Shown here: in pieces, positions 7,171 to 13,631 of the stretch
How the letters are laid out: every line of letters starts with the position of its first letter
Position numbering within the stretch: position 1 is the stretch's first letter
Assembly: GCA_945866285.1 (NCBI GenBank)
Contig: CAMBHC010000032.1
Coordinates: 1 to 13,631, forward strand
Direction: 5' to 3'
Source of the DNA: Candidatus Sulfopaludibacter sp. SbA3
GTDB taxonomy: Bacteria; Acidobacteriota; Vicinamibacteria; Vicinamibacterales; UBA2999
Length of the DNA: 13,631 bases
Translations under genes and position numbers: made by a program
The notes under the pieces: model-generated
Told to the model about the DNA's origin: nothing
Database searches by the model: none
What the model saw: only the letters and a program-made list of their open reading frames with translations

Positions 7171-8202
7171 ATGCTCCCAACTATCGCCTGGCAAGACTCC
7201 GATATCGTGATGATCGATCAGCGCAAGTTGCCCGGCGCTGAAGTCTACGTAACCTGCCGCAGCGTGAACGACGTGGCCAAGGCCATCAAGACCATGATCA
7301 TTCGTGGCGCGCCGGCCATTGGCGTGTGTGCCGCCATGGGACTCGCGCTCGGGGCCCAGCGCAGCAAGGCCACCGGCACCAAGCAGTTCACCACCGAGTT
7401 CCAGCGCAACAGCGATCTGCTGGCCGCCACGCGGCCGACGGCCGTCAACCTGTTCTGGGCGATCGAACGCATGAAGCAGTCGTTTGCCGATGGCGCGTTG
7501 GCTGGCGAATCGGTCGAGCAGTTGAAGGCGCGGCTGCGGCTGGAGGCCGATCGGATCCACGATGACGATGTCGCCAGTTGCCGGGCGATCGGCGCGCTTG
7601 GTGCGACGCTGGTGCCGGCAGAGGCCTGCATCCTCACGCACTGCAACGCCGGGGCGCTGGCCACGGCCGGCTACGGTACCGCCCTCGGCGTGATTCGCGG
7701 CGCCGTCGAGGCGGGCCGCAAGGTGCGCGTGCTGGCCGACGAAACGCGACCCTTCCTGCAGGGGGCGCGGCTCACCGCGTGGGAACTGGTCAAGGACGGC
7801 ATCGACACGACGGTCATCACCGACAACATGGCCGGCGCCATCATGCGCGCGGGCGACATTGACCTAGTGGTCGTCGGCGCGGACCGTATTGCCGCCAACG
7901 GCGATACTGCCAACAAGATTGGCACTTATACCGTGGCCGTGCTGGCGAAGGAGCACGGCATCCCGTTCTACGTCGCGGCGCCGTGGTCCACCATCGACCT
8001 GGCCACTCCCGACGGTGACGCGATTCCCATTGAGGAACGCGCGGCCCGCGAAGTAACGCACGTCGGCTCCGTGCAACTGGCGCCGGAGGGCGCGCATGTG
8101 CGCAATCCCTCGTTCGACGTCACGCCCAGCAAGTACATCACGGCGATCATCACGGAGCGTGGCATCGTCCAGCCTCCGTTCCTCGAGAACCTTCGTGCTT
8201 GA
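7171..8202 (+). CDS. mtnA: S-methyl-5-thioribose-1-phosphate isomerase
   Basis: It converts 5-methylthioribose-1-phosphate to 5-methylthioribulose-1-phosphate in methionine salvage, and in some bacteria the 5-deoxyribose analogue in the DHAP shunt. The 343 residues from ATG 7171 match the family length. Family blocks are all present: RGAPAIGVCAAMG, TRPTAVNLFWAI, THCNAGALATAGYGTALG, LADETRPFLQGARLTAWEL, ITDNMAG and VVGADRIAANGDTANKIGTY. Cys158 in HCNAG and Asp238 in GADR correspond to the catalytic pair Cys160 / Asp240 of the B. subtilis enzyme, so this is an active isomerase rather than an eIF2B-like regulatory relative. It follows nucleoside phosphorylases on the same strand and is three bases from tsaD. 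No other methionine-salvage gene (mtnK, mtnB, mtnC, mtnD) lies in the window. Confidence 0.95.
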   Translation: MLPTIAWQDSDIVMIDQRKLPGAEVYVTCRSVNDVAKAIKTMIIRGAPAIGVCAAMGLALGAQRSKATGTKQFTTEFQRNSDLLAATRPTAVNLFWAIERMKQSFADGALAGESVEQLKARLRLEADRIHDDDVASCRAIGALGATLVPAEACILTHCNAGALATAGYGTALGVIRGAVEAGRKVRVLADETRPFLQGARLTAWELVKDGIDTTVITDNMAGAIMRAGDIDLVVVGADRIAANGDTANKIGTYTVAVLAKEHGIPFYVAAPWSTIDLATPDGDAIPIEERAAREVTHVGSVQLAPEGAHVRNPSFDVTPSKYITAIITERGIVQPPFLENLRA

Positions 8203-8205
8203 ACC

Positions 8206-9267
8206 ATGTTGGTCTTAGGCATCGAGACGTCGTGCGACGAAACGGCGGCGGCCATCGTCGAGACCAGGCCCGATGACCGGAAACCCTGGTTACTGCGATC
8301 AAACGTCGTCGCCTCGCAGGTGGACATTCACTGTGAGTGGGGCGGGGTCGTCCCCGAACTGGCCTCCCGGCAACACGTCCGCGATATCTGCGGCGTCGTC
8401 GAGCGCGCGCTGTCTGATGCCAACGCGACTTGGGCGGATGTTGATGCTATCGCGGTGACGCAGGGGCCCGGGCTCGTCGGCTCGTTGCTGGTCGGCGTGT
8501 CGTTTGCCAAGTCCGCCGCCTGGGCACTGCAGAAGCCGCTGGTCGCCGTGCATCACCTGGCGGGTCACATCGAGTCAATCTGGCTTGAGCACGGCCCCAT
8601 TCCGCTGCCGGCCATCATCCTGGTCGTGTCTGGCGGCCACACCAGTTTGTATCTGGTGAAGCAGGAAGGGCACTACGAGCTGCTCGGCCGTACGCGAGAC
8701 GATGCGGCGGGGGAGGCGTATGACAAGGTGGCGAAGTTGTTGGGCCTGGGATATCCCGGTGGCCCGATCCTCGATCGCCTGGCTCGCGACGGCAACGATG
8801 CCGCGATCAACTTCCCCGGGACGCGCCTGACTAGCCCTGACCGCAACGCGCCCGAACGGGATGGCCGCTTTGATTTCAGCTTCAGCGGACTGAAGACCTC
8901 GGTCCTGCGTCACGTCAGGCAGCGGCAAACGGCGTTGGGGGCCGAGCAATTGCCGGCCAACGAGATCGCCGACCTGGCGGCCAGCTTTCAGTTTCGCGTG
9001 GTCGACACGCTGATCGACCGCGCCTTCGCGGCTGCTCACTGGCACGGCGCGAAGGCGATCGGCATTGCCGGTGGCGTGTCGGCGAATTCGCGCTTGCGGG
9101 CTGAGGCCATGGCGAAGTCGGGCCGAAGCGAGATCCCCGTCTTCATTCCCAGCCTGGCGCTCTCGACCGACAACGCCGCGATGATCGCGGCTGCCGGCAT
9201 CCGCCTGCTCGACGCCGGTCGCCTCGCGCCATCCGACCTGAACGCAGCGGCCAGCCTTCCGCTGTAA
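8206..9267 (+). CDS. tsaD: tRNA N6-adenosine threonylcarbamoyltransferase
   Basis: TsaD transfers the threonylcarbamoyl group from TC-AMP to A37 of ANN-decoding tRNAs, working with TsaB and TsaE in the cytoplasm. The 353 residues start at ATG 8206 with the family N-terminus LGIETSCDETAAAIV. Further blocks are GGVVPELASRQHV, TQGPGLVGSLLVG, HHLAGHIES with metal ligands His117 and His121, VSGGHTSLY, GEAYDKVAKLLGLGYPGGP, FDFSFSGLKT, GGVSANSRLR and STDNAAMIA with the third ligand Asp322. The enzyme looks complete and active. The start lies three bases after the mtnA stop with no strong Shine-Dalgarno, suggesting coupling. tsaB and tsaE are not in this window. The neighbourhood with mtnA has no obvious functional link. 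Confidence 0.97.
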   Translation: MLVLGIETSCDETAAAIVETRPDDRKPWLLRSNVVASQVDIHCEWGGVVPELASRQHVRDICGVVERALSDANATWADVDAIAVTQGPGLVGSLLVGVSFAKSAAWALQKPLVAVHHLAGHIESIWLEHGPIPLPAIILVVSGGHTSLYLVKQEGHYELLGRTRDDAAGEAYDKVAKLLGLGYPGGPILDRLARDGNDAAINFPGTRLTSPDRNAPERDGRFDFSFSGLKTSVLRHVRQRQTALGAEQLPANEIADLAASFQFRVVDTLIDRAFAAAHWHGAKAIGIAGGVSANSRLRAEAMAKSGRSEIPVFIPSLALSTDNAAMIAAAGIRLLDAGRLAPSDLNAAASLPL

Positions 9268-9303
9268 TCACCAATTCACCACATCACGAGATCACAAAGT
9301 CAT
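9268..9303. repeat. Eight-base-phased tandem repeat (TCAC-NNNN)
   Basis: TCAC begins at 9268, 9276, 9284 and 9292, and TCAT at 9300, exactly eight bases apart: TCACCAAT, TCACCACA, TCACGAGA, TCACAAAG, TCATGGCG. The array occupies the whole gap between the tsaD stop and the NUDIX gene, and the NUDIX ATG lies inside the fifth unit. The other four bases of each unit vary. No terminator is visible. It resembles the array at 4536-4599, whose minus-strand units end in GCAC. Function is unknown. Confidence 0.75.
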
Positions 9304-9736
9304 GGCGCGCGAGTACCCCTCTCATCCTGTTGTTGGCGTCGGCGCGGTCGTCGTGCGTGACGGCCGCGCGCTGATCATCCGGCGCGCACATGAGCCGCGC
9401 AAGGGCGAGTGGTCGCTGCCCGGTGGCCACCTCGATCTCGGCGAGTCGCTGATCGATGCCGTGCGCCGCGAGGTGAAAGAAGAGACCGGCCTCGAGGTGC
9501 ATCCCGGACCGATCATCGAGACCTTCGACCGCGTGCACCGCGATCCCGACGGGCGCGTCCGCTTTCATTTTGTGATCGTTGATTTCGTCTGCGAGGCGCC
9601 ATCGGGCGAGGCCGTGGCCGGCTCCGATGCCGAGGCGGTGGCGTGGGTCACCGCCAGCGAGCTCGACGGCTATGGCGTCAACGCGCACGCGGCGGCGGTG
9701 ATTCGCAAGGGCTTGGAGTATTCTTTTCCGTCATGA
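9302..9736 (+). CDS. NUDIX hydrolase (MutT / ADP-ribose pyrophosphatase-like)
   Basis: NUDIX enzymes hydrolyse nucleoside diphosphates linked to another group, using magnesium. The 144-residue protein has a complete NUDIX box: Gly42, Glu48, Arg56, Glu57, Glu60, Glu61 and Gly63 in GHLDLGESLIDAVRREVKEE. The strand GVGAVVVRDGRALIIRRAHEP and the segment GEWSLPGG before it are typical of small single-domain members that act on ADP-ribose or oxidised or non-canonical nucleotides. The substrate cannot be read from sequence. ATG 9302 leads straight into the first strand, and the upstream array leaves no room for an earlier start. Its stop overlaps the next gene's ATG (ATGA), linking it to the HD-domain hydrolase. 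No Shine-Dalgarno is evident. Confidence 0.92.
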   Translation: MAREYPSHPVVGVGAVVVRDGRALIIRRAHEPRKGEWSLPGGHLDLGESLIDAVRREVKEETGLEVHPGPIIETFDRVHRDPDGRVRFHFVIVDFVCEAPSGEAVAGSDAEAVAWVTASELDGYGVNAHAAAVIRKGLEYSFPS

Positions 9737-10305
9737 CCTTATCGCGTGAAGCCGCCTGGCAGTTGTTGACCGAATGGACCCAGGGCGAAAGCCTGCGCAA
9801 GCACGCGTTGGCCGTCGAGGCCGCGGTGCGCGGCTACGCCCGCCAGCAGGGCGCCAATGAAGAGGAGTGGGGCGTCGTCGCCTTGCTCCACGATTTTGAT
9901 TACGAGAAGTACCCGACGCTCGGTGATCACCCCAACAAGGGCTGCGAGCACCTGCGATCGCTCGGCTATCCGGAATGGGTGATGCGAGCCATCCTCTCGC
10001 ACGCCTCAGAGATCACCGGAGTGGAGCCAGAGACGCCGGTGGAAAAGACCCTTGTGGCCTGCGACGAGCTGGCGGGGTTTGTGACCGCGGCGTCGCTGGT
10101 GCGTCCGTCGAAGAGCGTGCTCGACCTCGAGGCCGCCTCAGTAATCAAGCGCATGAAAGACAAGGCCTTCGCCCGCCAGGTGCCGCGGGATCACCTGCTT
10201 CGTGGCGCTGAACTGATGGGGCTGCCGCTTGACCAGCACGTGACCAACGTGATCGGATTCCTGCGTCTGCAGGCCGATGCCTTGGGGCTTCGCGGAACGC
10301 TGTAA
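9733..10305 (+). CDS. Small HD-domain metal-dependent phosphohydrolase
   Basis: This 190-residue protein is a single HD domain. The candidate metal ligands are His24 (RKHALAVE), His53-Asp54 (LLHDFDYEKYP) and Asp111 (CDELAGF), with His66 and His90 also placed as in larger HD sites. HD-domain proteins hydrolyse phosphate monoesters or diesters of nucleotides, but the substrate of this subgroup is not established. The start overlaps the NUDIX stop by ATGA. A longer reading from 9643 would lie mostly inside the NUDIX gene and is rejected. A TATTCT hexamer lies at 9719-9724, inside the NUDIX gene. No membrane segment or signal peptide is seen. Pairing with a NUDIX enzyme hints at nucleotide clean-up, which is inference. 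It is unrelated in architecture to the HD-GYP protein at the left edge. Confidence 0.9.
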   Translation: MTLSREAAWQLLTEWTQGESLRKHALAVEAAVRGYARQQGANEEEWGVVALLHDFDYEKYPTLGDHPNKGCEHLRSLGYPEWVMRAILSHASEITGVEPETPVEKTLVACDELAGFVTAASLVRPSKSVLDLEAASVIKRMKDKAFARQVPRDHLLRGAELMGLPLDQHVTNVIGFLRLQADALGLRGTL

Positions 10306-10317
10306 CGCCAAGACCCG

Positions 10318-10323
10318 TATACT
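10318..10323 (+). promoter_or_regulatory. Candidate -10 box for the ABC transporter operon
   Basis: TATACT matches five of six bases of TATAAT and lies eight bases before the ATG at 10332, in the only gap (26 bases) between the HD gene and the ABC genes. It is identical to the hexamer before the pyrimidine phosphorylase. No good -35 box is seen, and no Shine-Dalgarno precedes the ATG. Confidence 0.4.
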
Positions 10324-10331
10324 CAACGCAG

Positions 10332-11306
10332 ATGACCCACACGGGTGAGGGCCAGGCCCATCCCTTAGACGCGCCCAGGTTCGCTGGACCGGTGGTCCAG
10401 TGCCAGAACCTCAGCGTGCGCTACGGCAAGAACCTGGCGCTCAAGGACGTCACGGCGGTGTTTCCCGCAGGCGCCGTCGGCTTGCTGGGACCCAATGGCG
10501 CCGGCAAGAGCACGCTCCTCAAGTCACTGCTTGGCTTCATCGTGCCCGAGAAGGGCACCATGAAGGTCATCGACATGGATGTCGCCACGTCGCCGCTCGA
10601 GATTCGCGAGCGCATTGGCTACATGCCTGAAAGCGATTCCCACATCCCCGGCATGAACGCCGTGTCGTTTGTTGCCTACTGCGCCCAGCTCTCGGGCCTG
10701 CCGGCGACCGACGCCATGCAGCGCGCGCACGAGGTGCTCTACTACGTCGGCCTCGGGGAGGCGCGCTACCGCAACATCGAAACCTACTCGACCGGCATGA
10801 AGCAGCGCATCAAGCTGGCGCAGGCCATCGTCCACGACCCCGACCTGTTGTTCCTGGACGAGCCGACCAACGGCATGGACCCCAAGGGCCGGGACGAGAT
10901 GCTCGAACTGATTCACGACCTGGCCCACAACAAGAACGTCAACCTGATCCTCTCGTCGCATCTGCTGCCCGATGTTGAGTTCACCTGCGACCACGTGGTC
11001 GTCATGGACAAGGGCACCGTCGCCACCTACGGACCCATCAAGGCGTTGAAGGGGACGACGGGTCGCGTGTACGAGATGCGGATCAAGGGCGACGAGGCGC
11101 AGTTCATCAGCGTGCTGCGCGGTGAAGGCTTCGACGTCAAGGATTCTGATGAAGACGTGATGCGCGTCTTCGTGCCCGGCGCCGCCGGCGACAACCCGAA
11201 AGTATTGTTCGAGCTGGCCGCCCGCGAGCGCGTGCAGGTGCGTCACGTGCGCCCGAGCGTGCCGACGCTCGAAGACGTGTTCGCGCGCGCGGTGGGGGAG
11301 AAATAG
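10332..11306 (+). CDS. ABC transporter ATP-binding protein (ABC-2 exporter type)
   Basis: The subunit hydrolyses ATP to drive the membrane permease encoded next. It has 324 residues. Walker A is GPNGAGKST (53-61), the Q-loop region reads YMPESD with Glu in place of the usual Gln, the signature is degenerate (STGMKQR, 153-159), Walker B is LFLDEPTNGMDP with Asp176-Glu177, and the H-loop is SSH with His210. The degenerate signature and Glu in the Q-loop region are common in ABC-2 exporters of the NatA / NosF type. About 75 C-terminal residues form an extra domain seen in such proteins, ending VPTLEDVFARAVGEK. The first 20 residues are probably unstructured. It starts after a short gap, possibly with its own promoter, and is three bases from the permease gene. 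The substrate is unknown. Confidence 0.94.
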   Translation: MTHTGEGQAHPLDAPRFAGPVVQCQNLSVRYGKNLALKDVTAVFPAGAVGLLGPNGAGKSTLLKSLLGFIVPEKGTMKVIDMDVATSPLEIRERIGYMPESDSHIPGMNAVSFVAYCAQLSGLPATDAMQRAHEVLYYVGLGEARYRNIETYSTGMKQRIKLAQAIVHDPDLLFLDEPTNGMDPKGRDEMLELIHDLAHNKNVNLILSSHLLPDVEFTCDHVVVMDKGTVATYGPIKALKGTTGRVYEMRIKGDEAQFISVLRGEGFDVKDSDEDVMRVFVPGAAGDNPKVLFELAARERVQVRHVRPSVPTLEDVFARAVGEK

Positions 11307-11309
11307 CCC

Positions 11310-12149
11310 ATGCCCATCCATGATCAGGGCTATCGGCGTTATGGCGGCACCCGCGCCGGCATTGGTCGCTCCTGGCAGGTGATGACGCGCGCCGGCGTCA
11401 TGAGCATCATTGCCAAGCGCCAGTTCCTGGCTCTGATGCTGTTTGCCTGGGCGCCGTTCGTGGTGCGGGCGGTGCAAATCTACGTGTCCGCGACCTTCCA
11501 GCAGGCCTCATTTCTGGCGCCCAAGGGCGACACGTTCCGCGAGTTCCTGGATCAGCAGGGCGCGTTCGTGTTCTTCGTCACCATCTACGTCGGTGCCGGG
11601 CTGATTGCCAACGACCGACGCGCCAATGCCCTGCAGCTCTACCTGTCAAAGCCAATGACGAGTGCGGAGTACATCGCCGGCAAGCTTGCCATCCTGTTTC
11701 TCTTCCTGGTGTCGGTGACCTTCCTGCCCGCCATGATGCTGCTGCTGACGCAGGCCATCTTCGCCGGCAGTCTCACCTTCGTCAGCAACAACCTGTATTT
11801 GCTGCCGGCCATCACCTTGTTCTCGCTGGCGCAGGTGCTGCTGGCGTCGACCACCATGCTGGCGCTGTCGTCGCTCTCGAAGAGCAGTCGCTTTGTCGCC
11901 GTGATGTATGCCGGGTTGTTCTTCTTCACCACGGCGCTCTTCAACGCCCTGCGTGGGATCACCGGCAAGACCAGTTTCGCCTGGCTGTCGCCGACCGCAG
12001 CGCTGGAACAACTGGGTGACGTAATCTTCCGGCTGCCACCGCGCTACCAGGTGCCGCCGAGCGTTGCCGGCCTCACCGTGCTGGTGCTGATTGCCGCTTC
12101 GCTCTACGTTCTCAGCCGTCGCGTCCGTGGCGTGGAGATTGTGACCTAA
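11310..12149 (+). CDS. ABC-2 type permease subunit
   Basis: A 279-residue membrane protein with about six hydrophobic segments, roughly at residues 38-59, 84-103, 124-150, 158-185, 190-208 and 248-268. It begins with a short cytoplasmic stretch, MPIHDQGYRRYGGTR, of a kind I associate with permeases in this type of operon. Between the second and third segments lies NDRRANALQLYLSKPMTSAEYIAGK, the conserved loop of ABC-2 permeases that probably contacts the ATPase. Together with the preceding ATPase it should form one half- or full-size exporter. Its TAA stop overlaps the ATG of the second ATPase. The exported substrate is unknown; drugs, lipids, copper-related or cell-envelope compounds are all possible. 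Confidence 0.88.
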   Translation: MPIHDQGYRRYGGTRAGIGRSWQVMTRAGVMSIIAKRQFLALMLFAWAPFVVRAVQIYVSATFQQASFLAPKGDTFREFLDQQGAFVFFVTIYVGAGLIANDRRANALQLYLSKPMTSAEYIAGKLAILFLFLVSVTFLPAMMLLLTQAIFAGSLTFVSNNLYLLPAITLFSLAQVLLASTTMLALSSLSKSSRFVAVMYAGLFFFTTALFNALRGITGKTSFAWLSPTAALEQLGDVIFRLPPRYQVPPSVAGLTVLVLIAASLYVLSRRVRGVEIVT

Positions 12150-13081
12150 TGGCCGACGTCACCACGCTCGTCCAGGCCGATCACGTGTCCAAGTGGTATG
12201 GACAGGTCAGTGGTCTCAATGACGTCACCGTGTCCATTCCACCCGGCATCACCGGATTGCTTGGGCCGAACGGCGCCGGCAAGTCGACGTTCATGAAGTT
12301 GATGACTGGCCAGCTCAAGCCGAGCCAGGGCACCATTCGCGTGATGGGCGAGGCGATCTGGGGTAACCCCGACGTCTACGCGCGCATCGGCTTCTGTCCC
12401 GAGCAGGACGCGTTCTACGACCGCATGACCGGCCTCGAGTGGGTGACCGCGCTCGTTCGGCTCAACGGCTACAGTGATGCCGAGGCCGACGCGGCCGCGA
12501 AGGCCGCGCTCGACAAGGTGGATCTCCTCGACGCCGGCGGCAAGAAGATCGGCGCCTACAGCAAGGGCATGCGGCAGCGCGTCAAGCTCGCGCAGGCACT
12601 GGTTCACGATCCCGAGTTGCTGATCCTCGACGAACCGTTGACGGGCATGGATCCGATCATGCGGCGCAAGACCATCCGCTTGATCAAAGACTGGGCCCGT
12701 GCCGGCAAGCACATCATCGTCTCCAGCCACATCCTGCACGAGATCGAGTCGATGACCTCGAACATCCTCTTGATCAACAACGGCCGCATTCTCGCCGAGG
12801 GTAACGTTCACCAGATCCGCGACCTGATCGACACGCATCCGCACACCGTGTTTGTGCGCGGCGAAGATCCGCGCGCATTGGCGCGCCGCTTCATGGCCGA
12901 GGACGATGTGCTCAGCATGAAGTTCGAGCCTGGTGCCGTGATTGTCGAGACCTCGAAGCCCGATCACTTCTATGCGCGGCTCACCGCACTTGCCGCCTCG
13001 GGTGAAGCCGGCCGCATTGACGAAGTGCAGTCGCCCGACGACAACCTGCAGGCGGTCTTCAAATACCTGGTGAAGTCATGA
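12149..13081 (+). CDS. ABC transporter ATP-binding protein (second copy)
   Basis: The 310-residue second ATPase is a paralogue of the one at 10332 but clearly diverged. Walker A is GPNGAGKST (39-47), the Q-loop region reads FCPEQDAFYD, the signature is YSKGMRQR (Ser138-Arg144), Walker B is LILDEPLTGMDP with Asp161-Glu162, and the H-loop is SSH with His194. A C-terminal extension of about 90 residues follows, ending DDNLQAVFKYLVKS, a typical ending of ABC-2 exporter ATPases. The start overlaps the first permease stop (TAATG), and the stop overlaps the next permease start (ATGA). Coupling of all four genes suggests one complex or two exporters made in equal amounts. The substrate is unknown. 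Confidence 0.94.
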   Translation: MADVTTLVQADHVSKWYGQVSGLNDVTVSIPPGITGLLGPNGAGKSTFMKLMTGQLKPSQGTIRVMGEAIWGNPDVYARIGFCPEQDAFYDRMTGLEWVTALVRLNGYSDAEADAAAKAALDKVDLLDAGGKKIGAYSKGMRQRVKLAQALVHDPELLILDEPLTGMDPIMRRKTIRLIKDWARAGKHIIVSSHILHEIESMTSNILLINNGRILAEGNVHQIRDLIDTHPHTVFVRGEDPRALARRFMAEDDVLSMKFEPGAVIVETSKPDHFYARLTALAASGEAGRIDEVQSPDDNLQAVFKYLVKS

Positions 13082-13631
13082 AGCAGATGAGCTTCTGGAC
13101 CGCATCACGGCGGGTGTTCGACCTGTCGCTGGGCGAAATGCTGTGGTCGCGCCGCACCATCTTCATGGCGCTCGTCGTCGGCGGCCCGGTGCTGCTGGCG
13201 CTCATCGTCAAAGTGGTCGAGCTGTTCGGCATCTCGGCGCTACGCGTCAACGGCCAGCGCGTCGCCGGCTTCGGCATTTTCGGCGTCATGATCTGGCTGC
13301 TGTTCCTGCGCTTCATCGTCCCCGTGCTGGGCGTGTTCTACGGCACGGCGCTGATGGCCGACGAAGTGGAAGACAAGACCATCACCTACCTGTTCACGCG
13401 GCCGATTCCGCGCGGTGCGGTGCTGGTGGGCAAGTACCTGGCCTACCTTGCCTGCACCCTGCTGGTGGTGCTGCCGTCGGTGATGATCGTCTACTTCCTG
13501 TTGGTGCCGTTCTCGGCGCTGCCGGCGACGTTTGGCTCATTACTCGTCGACTTGGGCTTACTGGGACTCGGGCTGGCGGTCTACGGGGCCGTCTTCGCCT
13601 TCGTGGGTGCCTTCTTCAAGCGCCCCCTGGT
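13078..13631 (+). CDS. ABC-2 type permease subunit (C-terminus cut by window edge)
   Basis: From ATG 13078 the frame is open to the right edge, giving 184 residues of a longer protein. A cytoplasmic N-terminus of about 27 residues is followed by hydrophobic segments at about 28-48, 66-92, 118-141 and 155-178. Between the second and third lies ADEVEDKTITYLFTRPIPR, then VGKYLA, the same conserved ABC-2 loop as in the first permease. Overall similarity to that permease is otherwise low by eye, so this is a second, diverged subunit rather than a recent duplicate. The ATG overlaps the stop of the second ATPase. It most likely pairs with that ATPase, or with the first permease as a heterodimer. Confidence 0.86.
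   Translation, partial: MKQMSFWTASRRVFDLSLGEMLWSRRTIFMALVVGGPVLLALIVKVVELFGISALRVNGQRVAGFGIFGVMIWLLFLRFIVPVLGVFYGTALMADEVEDKTITYLFTRPIPRGAVLVGKYLAYLACTLLVVLPSVMIVYFLLVPFSALPATFGSLLVDLGLLGLGLAVYGAVFAFVGAFFKRPL

Noticed and set aside
1..13631. Insertion sequence, prophage or defence island
   Set aside because: No transposase, integrase, terminal inverted repeats, toxin-antitoxin pair or phage gene was recognised. The HD-GYP/HEAT pair and ABC cassette look chromosomal, with base composition like their neighbours.

Overview
The window is GC-rich, densely coding bacterial chromosome with no rRNA, tRNA, CRISPR array, transposase or phage gene. Eleven complete and two edge-truncated genes leave no gap longer than about 95 bases. 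The gene complement and codon style resemble a soil-type Acidobacteriota (Vicinamibacterales-like) genome, but this is a guess: no taxonomic marker was tested.

Layout. (1) Positions 1-3165, minus strand: a HEAT-repeat protein followed, with an ATGA overlap, by an HD-GYP-type phosphodiesterase that runs off the left edge. (2) A 31-base divergent intergenic region at 3166-3196. (3) Positions 3197-7078, plus strand: a nucleoside salvage operon of pyrimidine-nucleoside phosphorylase, CNT nucleoside transporter, purine nucleoside phosphorylase and cytidine deaminase. The last three genes overlap, and an octamer tandem repeat lies before the transporter. (4) Positions 7171-9267: methylthioribose-1-phosphate isomerase (mtnA) and tsaD, 3 bases apart. 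(5) Positions 9302-10305: a NUDIX hydrolase and a small HD-domain protein overlapping by ATGA, preceded by a second octamer array. (6) Positions 10332-13631: alternating ABC ATPase / permease / ATPase / permease genes, the last cut by the right edge.

How the genes work together. The salvage block imports nucleosides, deaminates (deoxy)cytidine and phosphorolyses purine and pyrimidine nucleosides to free bases plus (deoxy)ribose-1-phosphate. MtnA handles the related 5-methylthioribose-1-phosphate. TsaD makes the t6A tRNA modification and is probably a co-located housekeeping gene. The two ABC pairs look like ABC-2 type exporters of unknown substrate.

Main points for a second look: the HD-GYP and HEAT proteins appear to share a homologous N-terminal domain of about 90 residues, which I do not recognise; the GYP motif is divergent; two intergenic regions carry related 8-base-phased repeats whose conserved tetramer ends in CAC; and several genes have TATACT-like hexamers only 8-12 bases before the start codon, suggesting very short leaders.
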